A stretch of DNA of 64,000 nt from Mucilaginibacter xinganensis. Its GTDB lineage: Bacteria; Bacteroidota; Bacteroidia; Sphingobacteriales; Sphingobacteriaceae. Below are positions 1 through 8,456 of the stretch, one piece after another. A program made the position numbers and the translations under genes. Position 1 is the stretch's first letter; every line of letters begins with the position of its first letter. Location: the NCBI RefSeq assembly GCF_002257585.1, contig NZ_CP022743.1:1488001-1552000 (forward strand), in the 5' to 3' direction. Below the pieces are notes generated by a model. That model did not search any database, was not told where the DNA came from, and saw only the letters and a list, made by a program, of their open reading frames with translations.

Positions 1-2
1 CG

Positions 3-395
3 GCAGGTTACGTAACCATCCCGCATTCACTGGCCATAGGCATCATATCGGCGGTGATCAGTAACCTGGTGGTTGAATGGCGTACGCGTACCCAAATTGA
101 CGACACCCTTGATGTATTCCCTTGTCATGGTGTTGGCGGAATGGTAGGGATGCTGCTTACCGGCGTATTTGCCAGCCAGAAAGTAAACGCGGCAAATACT
201 ACCGGCGATGGTTTATTTTTTGGCCAAACTCACTTGTTTTTTGTGCAGTTGATCGCCCTGGTGGGTGTTTCTGTTTTCGCATTCTTTGGATCGTTACTGT
301 TGCTGAAGATCACCGACATGATTTCGCCGCTGCGTGTATCAGCCGAAGAGGAAGAGATAGGGCTTGATATTAGCCAGCATGGCGAAAAGTTGTGA
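3..395 (+). CDS. Ammonium transporter, C-terminal part (gene cut by window edge)
   Basis: The reading frame is open from base 3, so only about the last 130 residues are present. They match the end of Amt/MepAmtB channels, inner-membrane trimers that pass ammonium. The pore-histidine region is visible as DTLDVFPCHGVGGMVG, where the histidine corresponds to the second of the twin pore histidines, followed by LLTGVFA. A last membrane helix (FFVQLIALVGVSVFAFFGS) precedes the short cytoplasmic tail, which ends in an acidic stretch (SAEEEEIGLDIS). No GlnK gene is seen downstream; the next gene is convergent. Family assignment is firm; the start lies outside the window. Confidence 0.93.
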   Translation, partial: AGYVTIPHSLAIGIISAVISNLVVEWRTRTQIDDTLDVFPCHGVGGMVGMLLTGVFASQKVNAANTTGDGLFFGQTHLFFVQLIALVGVSVFAFFGSLLLLKITDMISPLRVSAEEEEIGLDISQHGEKL

Positions 396-403
396 CACTT
401 TCA

Positions 404-1741
404 CTAACGGTGTTTTTCCAATAGCTCATCAATAGCCGCGTATCCAGTAGGAAAGGGTATTGCCGTCGCTGAAGCGCCCGCGTTAAGCAGGGAAGCAACA
501 GAGGCAGGTGATCGCGTGTCTGTCCAGTAAGAATCTACGCAAGCTTTAATGGCGAGTGCCAGCGGCGTTTGTCCGTTACTATCGGGCAGGTCAACCGGCG
601 AGCCACGTTCGATGAGTAGTTTTACAACATCGTGCCTGGCGCGCCACGCTGCTATATGAATTGGCAGGCTATTCTTTGGAATTGCAAAATAGCCGTCACC
701 TTCTGTGAAGGGTGCTGTTACGCTTACGCCCAGGTCAAGCAATTGCTTTACGCCCCGGAGGTTACCCGCTCCTGTAAACTTAGCGAGCAATGTGCCGCCA
801 ATAGCAATAACTTCTGCTGCGAGTTGAGGTTGTTGTACCAGTATTGCCTGGACGGCGTCGTTATTTCCCATTGCACATGCCGCTGTAAGTTCATCTATTC
901 CGGTTAGCTGGACAGGAAAGCCCCGTTGTTGAAATAATTTAAGTACATCGCCGCGGCCTTCGCGCGCTGCGCACGCAACCGCCGTAATACCCTGGCTTTT
1001 CACCGCCGGATCGGCTCCATAATCCAGCAGTAAACCAATCATTTCAATACTATTGCAACGGGCAAGCGCGTGATGAACAGGGTACCATTGCCTGGTCTTT
1101 TCGCCATTGGGGTTTGCGCCATGCTGCAGCAAATACCTGGCACCCTCATAGTCATGCCAGTCGTGCTTACGGATCAGCATCATCAAAAGGTTTTCGTTGG
1201 TAAGCTTGCCGGTCTCTACCAGTAATTTCATAGCGTCGTTATCCCGGTTCTCGGGCGAATGGTAAACGGCTTCATCATCGTTTGGGTTAGCACCATGGTC
1301 AAGAAGCAGCCCGGTTACCACCGCATTGTGGGCGACCCCGGCGGCACCGTATAGGGCTGTTTCAAATTCGGGGTAATCGCCCGTGGTCCAAAATCCGGTA
1401 TTGGGGTCGGCACCTGCTTCAAGTAAGGCAGTTGCAGCTTTTAAAAAACCATCCGTCCTTGTTTTATCAAGCCTGAGATATTTTGAGAGGCAGAGATAAA
1501 CCAATGCATCGCAGGAGTAAGGGGGGGCCGTGGCCGTGGCATTGCTGCTATCAAAGTCAAGAAAGCTTTTCACCAGCTCATCATTGCCTAGTATAGCAGC
1601 GATGTGGATATTGCTTACTGCTAATTCAGGATGCGAGGCCAGCATGGCCTCTGCTTCTTCAAGTGATCCATGCCAGGTTGCGGCTTTAATGAAAGCCTCA
1701 ACCAGATCTTCTGACACTGATGAAAATTGTATTGCTGTCAT
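404..1741 (-). CDS. Ankyrin repeat protein
   Basis: A 445-residue protein made largely of ankyrin-type repeats. Recognisable units include LLEAGADPNTGF, LLDHGANPNDDE, LLQHGANPNGEK, LLDYGADPAVKS, LLDLGVSVTAP, LLIERGSPVDLPDSNGQTPLALAI and LLNAGASATAIP. Ankyrin repeats bind other proteins; the partner cannot be read from sequence. No signal peptide or membrane segment is seen, so it is probably cytoplasmic. It is transcribed toward the ammonium transporter, with 8 bp between the stop codons. An A-rich stretch with AAAAAGGTAA lies just before the ATG. The whole length is used by repeats, with no enzymatic domain. Confidence 0.85.
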   Translation of the reverse strand: MTAIQFSSVSEDLVEAFIKAATWHGSLEEAEAMLASHPELAVSNIHIAAILGNDELVKSFLDFDSSNATATAPPYSCDALVYLCLSKYLRLDKTRTDGFLKAATALLEAGADPNTGFWTTGDYPEFETALYGAAGVAHNAVVTGLLLDHGANPNDDEAVYHSPENRDNDAMKLLVETGKLTNENLLMMLIRKHDWHDYEGARYLLQHGANPNGEKTRQWYPVHHALARCNSIEMIGLLLDYGADPAVKSQGITAVACAAREGRGDVLKLFQQRGFPVQLTGIDELTAACAMGNNDAVQAILVQQPQLAAEVIAIGGTLLAKFTGAGNLRGVKQLLDLGVSVTAPFTEGDGYFAIPKNSLPIHIAAWRARHDVVKLLIERGSPVDLPDSNGQTPLALAIKACVDSYWTDTRSPASVASLLNAGASATAIPFPTGYAAIDELLEKHR

Positions 1742-1938
1742 TTACCTTTTTTAAAATTATGGAGACATTTCTAAAGAAAAACTTTAATAAAGGAACGGAT
1801 TTTCAACTAAATAAAAAATAGGATTGAGGCTGGCTTGTCTTAAATGAATTGTGATATATAAGCTGCTATGCGCCGTTTTATGAGCCTTACCCAGCGGTTT
1901 ATAAATATAAAATGGTAAAACCAAAATGGAGTTTGGTA

Positions 1939-1975
1939 CAAAAAGTAACTTTAAACAATTTAAAGTTACTTTTTG
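1939..1975. repeat. Perfect 17-bp inverted repeat with 3-nt loop upstream of lat
   Basis: The arms at 1939..1955 and 1959..1975 are perfectly complementary (caaaaagtaactttaaa, loop caa). The T-run at the right-hand end could make it a rho-independent terminator on either strand, although it is AT-rich. It sits in the 307-bp gap between two divergently transcribed genes, so it does not end any gene seen here. It is followed at once by a second hairpin. Confidence 0.8.
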
Positions 1976-1987
1976 CCCGATCGGTTC

Positions 1988-2022
1988 AAAAACCGCTTAA
2001 TTTTTGTTTTTGAGCGGTTTTT
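1988..2022. repeat. Second hairpin just upstream of the lat promoter
   Basis: AAAAACCGCT (from 1988) pairs with AGCGGTTTTT (to 2022) around a T-rich loop. The right arm ends immediately before the -7 box of lat at 2025, so the structure overlaps the promoter region. It could be a terminator isolating lat from upstream transcription or a regulator site; the sequence does not decide. Confidence 0.65.
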
Positions 2023-2024
2023 AG

Positions 2025-2032
2025 TAGATTTG
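2025..2032 (+). promoter_or_regulatory. Promoter -7 box for lat
   Basis: TAGATTTG matches the Bacteroidota -7 consensus TAnnTTTG exactly and lies 16 nt before the ATG at 2049, giving a short leader. No clear TTTG -33 box stands at the usual distance. Confidence 0.6.
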
Positions 2033-2048
2033 TTACAAACCCGATTAT

Positions 2049-3380
2049 ATGTACAACCTGCTAGTTTCACCCCAGAATGTACAGGCTTCGTTACAGAAGC
2101 ATGTATTAGCCGATGGCTTCGATTTGACTTTTGACATGGAAAAAAGTAAGGGGGTTTATATTTACGATGCTAAGTATGACCGCACCCTGCTGGATTTTTT
2201 TACCTGCTTTGCGTCTGTGCCGTTAGGGTATAATCACCCTAAAATGGTGAATGATGAAACTTTTAAGAAAAACCTGATGCTGGCGGCGTTAACCAACCCG
2301 TCAAACTCTGATATTTACACAACGCAATATGCGCAGTTTGTAGAGACTTTTGACAGAGTGGGTATTCCGGAATACCTTCCCCATGCTTTTTTTATCGCAG
2401 GTGGCTCTCTTGCAATTGAGAACGCGCTTAAAGTTGCTATGGACTGGAAGGTTCAAAAAAACTTTGCCAAAGGCTATACCAAAGAGATAGGTTTTAAAGT
2501 AATCCATTTTGAAAATGCTTTTCATGGCCGCTCCGGCTATACGCTAAGCCTTACCAATACCCAACCGGTAAAAACAAAATGGTTCGCAAAATTCGACTGG
2601 CCGCGGGTTTCGTTCCCTAAAATGAATTTCCCTTTCACCGATGCCGGTCACGAGGACCTGCTGAGGCGCGAGGAGTTATCTATAGCACAAATAAAAAAGG
2701 CCTTTGAAGAAAACAAAGATGATGTATGCGCAATAATTATTGAGCCGGTACAATCAGAAGGCGGCGATAACCACGTGCGCAAAGAGTTTTTGGAAAAACT
2801 AAGGGTGCTGGCCGATGAGAATGAAGCTATGTTGATATATGATGAGGTGCAAACAGGCGTGGGGCTTACGGGCAAATTTTGGTGCCATGAACATTTTGGC
2901 GAAAATGCGCGCCCGGATATACTGGCCTTTGGAAAAAAAATGCAGGTGTGCGGCATACTGGCCGGCCGGAAAGTTGATGAAATTGAAAATAATGTATTTA
3001 ACGTTTCGTCGCGGATAAATTCTACCTGGGGCGGCAGTTTGGTTGATATGGTGCGTTCGTCAAAAATTATGGAAATTATTGCCGAGGACAACCTTTGCGA
3101 AAATGCGGCCGAAATGGGTGATTATTTGCAAAATAGTTTGATCAGCATTGCCGAAGAGCATTCCATTATTACCAATGTGCGCGGCAAGGGCTTGCTAACT
3201 GCCTTTGATTTTCCGGACAAACACATTAGAGATGAGTTTGTTAACCGCGGAATGAACATGGATGTGATGTTTCTGGGTTGCGGCGAACAAAGCATCCGTT
3301 TTAGGCCTGCACTTATTATTGAGAAAAAACATATTGATAGCGGATTAGAAATACTTAAAAAAATATGCGCTGAATTGTAA
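2049..3380 (+). CDS. lat: L-lysine 6-transaminase (lysine epsilon-aminotransferase)
   Basis: A 443-residue class III PLP aminotransferase, very like the LAT family, which moves the epsilon-amino group of L-lysine to 2-oxoglutarate, giving 2-aminoadipate 6-semialdehyde (piperideine-6-carboxylate). Seen in sequence: ITNPSNSDIY-like substrate region, the GG-SLAIENALK PLP phosphate loop, LIYDEVQTGVGLTGKFW with the cofactor-binding Asp, and FGKKMQVCG carrying the Schiff-base lysine (one of residues 296/297). Length equals the family norm. The gene stands alone with its own promoter; no semialdehyde dehydrogenase is nearby. The use (lysine breakdown or a secondary product) is therefore open. Confidence 0.9.
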   Translation: MYNLLVSPQNVQASLQKHVLADGFDLTFDMEKSKGVYIYDAKYDRTLLDFFTCFASVPLGYNHPKMVNDETFKKNLMLAALTNPSNSDIYTTQYAQFVETFDRVGIPEYLPHAFFIAGGSLAIENALKVAMDWKVQKNFAKGYTKEIGFKVIHFENAFHGRSGYTLSLTNTQPVKTKWFAKFDWPRVSFPKMNFPFTDAGHEDLLRREELSIAQIKKAFEENKDDVCAIIIEPVQSEGGDNHVRKEFLEKLRVLADENEAMLIYDEVQTGVGLTGKFWCHEHFGENARPDILAFGKKMQVCGILAGRKVDEIENNVFNVSSRINSTWGGSLVDMVRSSKIMEIIAEDNLCENAAEMGDYLQNSLISIAEEHSIITNVRGKGLLTAFDFPDKHIRDEFVNRGMNMDVMFLGCGEQSIRFRPALIIEKKHIDSGLEILKKICAEL

Positions 3381-3590
3381 ATTCTTTGTAAAACAATTGA
3401 TACAGAAACCTGTTTATAATGGAAATTAGCCATATTTCCACTTATTACTGCAATAAATAATTTTACTTACGTTAGTTAAATATTAAAACAGTAAAATTTA
3501 CTATTTTTTTACCAATATTGGCAATATTCAACATTATTATGCCGGGTAAAATTTTAGATCGTCGGCAATAAAGTAACAGGCTACTGCATC

Positions 3591-4034
3591 ATGAGTAAAC
3601 ACATTGAAAAATTAAAAAAGCAACTCGTAGAAATTTCTGAAGTTGTTAATTCCTTCCAATCGGAAGCCGTTCAGGTAAGGGTTGTTGACCGTTTACTGGA
3701 CGTTATGATAGAAATGGAACGCGGTGAGGCGGACCCATCGGATATTTTTATTAAGCGGAACTATAAGTCAAGGGGAGAGAATGGTGAGAGCTATACACAC
3801 GTAAAAGGCGGGAAGAAGCCCGGTGCCACCAAGGTTTTAAATCAATTATTATCAACGGATTTTTTTGATACGCGCCATTCTATTTCGTCAATAGCTGAGT
3901 ATTGCAGAGAGAATTTCGAGTCTGAATTTAAAACTTCTGAATTATCGGGTATTCTATTGAAGCTTGCCAACGAAAATAAACTGAGAAGAGAAAGAAGTGA
4001 GGAGAACAACCGTTTTGAGTACGTAAAGGCGTAG
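3591..4034 (+). CDS. Hypothetical protein with coiled-coil start and winged-helix-like end
   Basis: A 147-residue protein I do not recognise. The first 45 residues (EKLKKQLVEISEVVNSFQSEAVQVRVVDRLLDVMIE) look helical and coiled-coil forming. The middle is polar and lysine/glycine rich. The last 60 residues (STDFFDTRHSISSIAEYCRENF, then ELSGILLKLANENKLRRERSEENNRFEYVKA) resemble a winged-helix fold with a short beta wing, as in small DNA-binding or ESCRT-like domains, but this is inference. No signal peptide. It is preceded by an AT-rich 210-bp gap and followed by a terminator shared with the convergent bshB1 unit. Confidence 0.6.
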   Translation: MSKHIEKLKKQLVEISEVVNSFQSEAVQVRVVDRLLDVMIEMERGEADPSDIFIKRNYKSRGENGESYTHVKGGKKPGATKVLNQLLSTDFFDTRHSISSIAEYCRENFESEFKTSELSGILLKLANENKLRRERSEENNRFEYVKA

Positions 4035-4084
4035 TTTAAAGTCCGAAAAATGCGAAAGAGCCGGGAATGAAAAACAGGCAATTA

Positions 4085-4133
4085 AAAAAGCCCGAAAGAT
4101 GTGTATTTAATTAATACCGTCCTTCGGGCTTTT
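4085..4133. terminator. Bidirectional terminator between convergent genes
   Basis: AAAAAAGCCCGAAAG at the left pairs with CCTTCGGGCTTTT at the right around an AT-rich loop. T-runs on both strands suit it to ending both the 3591..4034 gene and the convergent bshB1 unit. Confidence 0.75.
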
Positions 4134-4146
4134 ATGATTTTAAGGG

Positions 4147-4872
4147 CTACCTTAAATCAAACAAAGTATCTACACCTAAAATTTTGCGGGAAGTAAAACC
4201 CTCAGCGTATTTAACGCCAATACTTTTGCCGAATTCCCTTGCACGCGCTTCTACTATCTGGATAAAATCTGGTGATGAAATATAGGTTTGCGGCTCGTCG
4301 GCAGACCAGTCCGGGTTGAAAAATTGTGAACCAAACGCCTTGATACTTTCCACTTTGGTATCCCAGAAATTGGTGATATCAATCAATATGTCGGGCCTTA
4401 TATAGTTGTCCTGTATAAAATGCAAGGTTTGTTTAGGGCGCCATGCGTGCTGCAACTCGCCGTTAAAGCTGGTCTCAATTTTTCGCAGCCCGGCTAAAAA
4501 TGCAGATTCTTCAACAAGTTTGTTTGCCCGGCCATGGTCGGGGTGGCGGTCGTGATAAGCATTTGTAATTAAAATTTCGGGTTGGTATTTGCGGATAACC
4601 TCAATTATTTTTAGCTGGTATTCTTTCGTATTTTCAAAAAAACCATCGGGGATACCAATATTTTCCCTAACTGCAAGACCAAGGATCCGGCCCGATTCGG
4701 CGGCTTCTTGGTCTCTTATTTCGGCAGACCCCCTGGTGCCCAGTTCGCCACGGGTAAGGTCAACAATACCGGTTTTTTTACCCATCGCATGGTGTTTTAA
4801 AAGGGTGCCGGCGCAGCCAAGCTCAGCATCGTCCGGGTGAACAGATAAAACTAAAATATCTAATTTAAGCAT
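4147..4872 (-). CDS. bshB1: Bacillithiol biosynthesis deacetylase BshB1
   Basis: A 241-residue LmbE/PIG-L zinc deacetylase. It removes the acetyl group from GlcNAc-malate to give GlcN-malate, the second step of bacillithiol synthesis. The zinc-site motif SVHPDDAELGCAG is at residues 10-22 (His12, Asp15), TRGELGTRGS follows, and AYHDRHPDHGRA supplies the later zinc His and the catalytic region. The C-terminal ESIKAFGSQF and GVKYAEGFTSRK are typical of the BshB1 branch rather than MshB. It is the last gene of a minus-strand unit behind glutathione peroxidase (12-bp gap). bshA and bshC are not in the window. Confidence 0.9.
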   Translation of the reverse strand: MLKLDILVLSVHPDDAELGCAGTLLKHHAMGKKTGIVDLTRGELGTRGSAEIRDQEAAESGRILGLAVRENIGIPDGFFENTKEYQLKIIEVIRKYQPEILITNAYHDRHPDHGRANKLVEESAFLAGLRKIETSFNGELQHAWRPKQTLHFIQDNYIRPDILIDITNFWDTKVESIKAFGSQFFNPDWSADEPQTYISSPDFIQIVEARAREFGKSIGVKYAEGFTSRKILGVDTLFDLR

Positions 4873-4884
4873 AATACTATTGGA

Positions 4885-5385
4885 TTATTTACCGGGTGCC
4901 AGCAAGCGGGCAATCTGCTTCTTTATTTTTGAAGCGTTTGGTTTGGTAAACGGGTAAAAGAAATCAGTAACCTGTCCTGATTTATTAATTAAAAATTTGT
5001 GAAAGTTCCAGCGCGGTACGGAGCTGAGTTTGCCGTTTTGCTTTTTGTCAGCAAAAAACTTGTAAAGTGGATCGGCATACGGACCTCTTACCCTTATTTT
5101 TTCAAAGACCGGGTAATTCACATTCTGCCTTTCGCAAAAGGTAACCAGTTCTTTTCCATCAAGGGGTTCCTGTCCGCCAAAATCATTTGAAGGGAATGCC
5201 AGTATTTCAAAGTCTTTTCCTGCAAATTCGCTTTTAAGGGCGGCCAACTCGCTCAATTGTGGCGTAAAACCACATTGGGAAGCGGTGTTAACTATTAAAA
5301 GTACTTTATCTTTATATTCGGATAAGTTTAATTCCTCGCCGTTTAACTGCTTGATATTAAACTGGTAAATGCTGTTATCAACCAT
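4885..5385 (-). CDS. Glutathione peroxidase family protein (Cys type)
   Basis: A 166-residue thiol peroxidase of the GPx fold. The peroxidatic cysteine is Cys38 in NTASQCGFTPQ, in place of selenocysteine; the partner Gln is in FPSNDFGGQEP and the Trp in RWNFHKFLI. Many bacterial Cys-GPx enzymes use thioredoxin. The lack of a signal peptide points to the cytoplasm. The gene lies 2 bp after the DUF4294 gene and 12 bp before bshB1, so the three are very likely one transcript. Co-transcription with a bacillithiol enzyme suggests peroxide defence tied to low-molecular-weight thiol, which is inference. Confidence 0.9.
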   Translation of the reverse strand: MVDNSIYQFNIKQLNGEELNLSEYKDKVLLIVNTASQCGFTPQLSELAALKSEFAGKDFEILAFPSNDFGGQEPLDGKELVTFCERQNVNYPVFEKIRVRGPYADPLYKFFADKKQNGKLSSVPRWNFHKFLINKSGQVTDFFYPFTKPNASKIKKQIARLLAPGK

Positions 5386-5387
5386 TA

Positions 5388-6002
5388 TTAATTGTTAGAT
5401 GAAACATACCCTGACTGATTGAGGATTGCTTCGATATCTTTTTGCTCGTCCGGGTCATAGGTTTCCTTCAGATCGTGACCAAAAATGCGTGCTGCAGACT
5501 GGAACAGGAATGCTTTAAAGCCTCCCTTTAATTCCTTCACCATAGCATAACTGGTATTCCCGGTTTCGCGGTCAATCAGTTTAATTAAAACTTCGCCCTG
5601 ACTAATTGTCAGGTCTTTGATCTCTTTATTGAATAAGCCCTTTATTTCAGATTCGCAGGTGTTTATTAATTGTTTCTGTTTGTGCCTGTCGCCTGTCAGG
5701 GCAAGATCCCGCTGCAGCTGTTTGTATCTTTGGCTTGCAAAGCGGGCATAAGGCAATACTTTCATTACATTGTAGCGCAATCGCCTGTAATTATCCAGGT
5801 CGGCCTGGCTTTTAAATATACGGGTATCGGTAATTTTAATGTCGGCTAAAACTATCCAGGGGATCATTTTACCACTGTCAACAGTAAGGTAAGTTTTGAT
5901 GGTATCATTTTTGCCTAAAATTATTGGTGCAACTGCTTTTGTCTGGGCCTCAACAGCACCCATTAAGCAACAAAACAGTAACGACAAGCCAATAAATTTC
6001 AT
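5388..6002 (-). CDS. DUF4294 family protein, secreted
   Basis: The frame is open further upstream to 6059, but the ATG at 6002 is chosen because it begins a good signal peptide (MKFIGLSLLFCCLMGAVEAQ) and lies 14 nt after a TATTTTTG -7 box at 6017..6024. The mature part of about 185 residues matches DUF4294: VLADIKITDTRIFKSQADL, a YRRLRYNVMKVLPYARFA segment and the EIKDLTISQGEVLIKLIDRETG block. The family is confined to Bacteroidota and has no known function; proteins are periplasmic or surface located. First gene of the unit with glutathione peroxidase and bshB1. Confidence 0.8.
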   Translation of the reverse strand: MKFIGLSLLFCCLMGAVEAQTKAVAPIILGKNDTIKTYLTVDSGKMIPWIVLADIKITDTRIFKSQADLDNYRRLRYNVMKVLPYARFASQRYKQLQRDLALTGDRHKQKQLINTCESEIKGLFNKEIKDLTISQGEVLIKLIDRETGNTSYAMVKELKGGFKAFLFQSAARIFGHDLKETYDPDEQKDIEAILNQSGYVSSNN

Positions 6003-6016
6003 AATTTTACCTAATA

Positions 6017-6024
6017 CAAAAATA
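6017..6024 (-). promoter_or_regulatory. Promoter -7 box for the DUF4294-gpx-bshB1 unit
   Basis: Read on the minus strand, TATTTTTG matches TAnnTTTG exactly, 14 nt before the chosen ATG. It supports the start at 6002 and explains the operon as one transcript. Confidence 0.65.
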
Positions 6025-6116
6025 GTGCAATTTTTTTGGGTAATTATTATAACATGCAATTATAATTTTTATTGCAAGTTTATGATATTTAGCATACTAA
6101 CGAATAAAGCAAGATA

Positions 6117-8339
6117 ATGAAAGACTTAGTGATTGACCTGGAAGCTGAAAAGAATGAGATCTTAAAAAGGTACCGTGCTTTATTGCGTGCGTCAAAATCA
6201 ACCCTGCAAAAAGGAGATAAGCGGATGATTCGCAAGGCGTTTGAAATGGCGCTGGAAAGCCACAAAGATATGCGCCGAAAATCGGGCGAACCTTATATTT
6301 ATCATCCTATTGCCGTTGCCCAGATAGCCGCTGAAGAAATTGGATTAGGTACAACGTCAATTGTTTGCGCACTGCTGCACGATGTGGTGGAAGATACCGA
6401 TATGACCCTTGACGATATTGAAAGGGAGTTTGGTAAAAAGGTGGCCATGATAATTGATGGTTTAACCAAAATTTCGGGCGTGTTTGATACCAACAGTTCA
6501 TTACAGGCCGAAAACTTCCGGAAAATGCTGCTGACCCTAGCAGATGATGTGAGGGTGATCCTGATAAAACTTGCCGACCGCCTGCATAACATGCGCACAA
6601 TGGAGTTTATGCCGCGCGATAAGCAGCTTAAACTTTCGTCAGAAACTATTTACCTGTATGCCCCGCTGGCACACCGCCTGGGTTTATATGCTATAAAATC
6701 AGAACTGGAAGATCTTTCCATGAAATACATGGAGCGTGAAACTTACCAGTTTATTAAAAATAAGCTGAACGAGAAGAAGGCTGAAAGGGAAAAGTTTATC
6801 AGGGACTTTATTGAACCGGTAAAAAAAGTGTTGGAAGGGCAGGGCTTACATGCCGATTTATTTGGCCGGCCGAAATCCATCCATTCTATCTGGAATAAGA
6901 TGAAGAAAAAGGCCATACCTTTTGAAGAGGTATATGACCTTTTTGCCATCAGGATAATATTAGACAGTACGCCGGAAACTGAAAAATCAGATTGCTGGAA
7001 GGCATACTCAATAGTCACAGATCTTTACCGGCCCAATCCGGACAGGCTGCGCGACTGGATCTCGTCGCCTAAAGCAAACGGGTACGAGTCATTACATACT
7101 ACGGTTATGGGCCCCCGCGGGCAGTGGGTTGAGGTGCAGATCCGCACCAAACGGATGAATGAAATTGCTGAAAAGGGTTTTGCCGCGCACTGGAAATATA
7201 AAGAGTCATCAACCGACAGCGGGCTTGACCAATGGGTACAAAAGGTACGGGATATGCTCAAAAATCCCGATTCCAACGCACTCGACTTTTTGGATGATTT
7301 TAAAATGAACCTGTTCTCGGACGAAATTTTTATTTTTACGCCAAAAGGTGCCCTGATCCAGCTCCCGTTGGGTGCAACAGCGCTCGACTTTGCTTTTGAA
7401 ATTCACACTGACGTTGGCGCAAGTTGTATCGGCGCAAAGGTTAACCATAAACTGGTGCCGCTGAGCCATAAACTTCAAAACGGCGATCAGGTAGAGATAA
7501 TTACCTCGAGCAAACAATCGCCAAAAGAAGACTGGCTGAACATTGTTGTTACCGCCAAAGCCAAGGCCAAGATCAAGTCGGCGCTGAAAGAGGAAAAACG
7601 CAAAATAGCGGAAGATGGTAAAGAGATTCTGGAACGTAAGATGAAATCGTTAAAGATCACTTACAATTCGGAAAATATACATAAACTGAGCTACTTTTTT
7701 AAACTGGCCTCAACACAGGACCTGTTTTACAATATTGCCAAAGGCACTATTGATATGAAAGACCTGAAGGAATACCAGGCATCAGAAAAAGTAATTGAAA
7801 ATAAGCCGCAGGATAAGATAGAAACCGAACAGGTGCAAAGCCTGCTGCGGAGCATAAAGGCCAAAGATACAGACATGCTGTTGATTGGCGAGGATATGCA
7901 GAAGATAGATTATAAGCTGGCAAATTGCTGTAACCCTATTCCCGGTGATGATGTATTTGGCTTTGTAACCGTTAGCGACGGCATAAAAATTCACCGTACC
8001 AACTGCCCTAACGCCGCCAAACTAATGGCTAATTATGGCTACCGGATTGTGAAAGCCAGGTGGACAAACCAACAGGAGCTGGCATTTTTAACAGGGTTAA
8101 GAATTACAGGCATTGATGAAGTTGGATTGATAAACCAGCTAACCACGGTAATATCAAAAGATTTTAAGGTTAACATCCGCTCAATTACTGTTGACAGTGA
8201 TAACGGGATATTTGAAGGATCAATAATGGTGTATGTAAATGACACCGATCACCTTGAAAACCTAATCAGGAAGCTGAAAACCGTAAAGGGTATAACAGAC
8301 GTCAGCAGGTTTGATTCCGTGATTGAAAAAGCATCTTAA
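6117..8339 (+). CDS. rel: Bifunctional (p)ppGpp synthetase/hydrolase (Rel/SpoT type)
   Basis: A 740-residue long RSH enzyme that makes and degrades the alarmone (p)ppGpp. Order: HD hydrolase domain (about residues 45-200; YIYHPIAVAQIAAEE, ALLHDVVEDTDMT, RLHNMRTM, all needed residues present), synthetase domain (about 240-360; FDLFAIRII-type strand and YESLHTTVMGP), TGS domain (about 400-460; IFIFTPKGALIQLPLGATALDFA), zinc-finger/CC region (LANCCNPIPGDDVFGF, HRTNCPNA) and a C-terminal ACT domain (about 660-735). Both HD and synthetase motifs are intact, so it is probably bifunctional and the main ribosome-linked stringent factor. It is divergent from the DUF4294 unit. Confidence 0.95.
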   Translation: MKDLVIDLEAEKNEILKRYRALLRASKSTLQKGDKRMIRKAFEMALESHKDMRRKSGEPYIYHPIAVAQIAAEEIGLGTTSIVCALLHDVVEDTDMTLDDIEREFGKKVAMIIDGLTKISGVFDTNSSLQAENFRKMLLTLADDVRVILIKLADRLHNMRTMEFMPRDKQLKLSSETIYLYAPLAHRLGLYAIKSELEDLSMKYMERETYQFIKNKLNEKKAEREKFIRDFIEPVKKVLEGQGLHADLFGRPKSIHSIWNKMKKKAIPFEEVYDLFAIRIILDSTPETEKSDCWKAYSIVTDLYRPNPDRLRDWISSPKANGYESLHTTVMGPRGQWVEVQIRTKRMNEIAEKGFAAHWKYKESSTDSGLDQWVQKVRDMLKNPDSNALDFLDDFKMNLFSDEIFIFTPKGALIQLPLGATALDFAFEIHTDVGASCIGAKVNHKLVPLSHKLQNGDQVEIITSSKQSPKEDWLNIVVTAKAKAKIKSALKEEKRKIAEDGKEILERKMKSLKITYNSENIHKLSYFFKLASTQDLFYNIAKGTIDMKDLKEYQASEKVIENKPQDKIETEQVQSLLRSIKAKDTDMLLIGEDMQKIDYKLANCCNPIPGDDVFGFVTVSDGIKIHRTNCPNAAKLMANYGYRIVKARWTNQQELAFLTGLRITGIDEVGLINQLTTVISKDFKVNIRSITVDSDNGIFEGSIMVYVNDTDHLENLIRKLKTVKGITDVSRFDSVIEKAS

Positions 8340-8416
8340 TGGGTTGATTAGTTGATGGGTTGCCTGGGTTAATGGTTGATATTTTAACTTAATCAACCTA
8401 ATAAACTTAATCAACT
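8340..8416. repeat. Intergenic inverted repeat of GTTGATTAA / TTAATCAAC words
   Basis: GGGTTGATTAGTTGATGGGTT just after rel is answered by AACTTAATCAACCTAATAAACTTAATCAACT before fur. The two sides are imperfect reverse complements and could form a long AT-rich hairpin after rel. The same words recur in other gaps of this window (for example near 15590 and 44060). Confidence 0.6.
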
Positions 8417-8431
8417 CCGAAACTAAATTCT

Positions 8432-8439
8432 TAACTTTG
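8432..8439 (+). promoter_or_regulatory. Promoter -7 box for fur
   Basis: TAACTTTG, an exact TAnnTTTG match, 17 nt before the ATG at 8457, giving a leader of roughly 12 nt. Confidence 0.6.
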
Positions 8440-8456
8440 CCCTTTAATAAAAAAAC

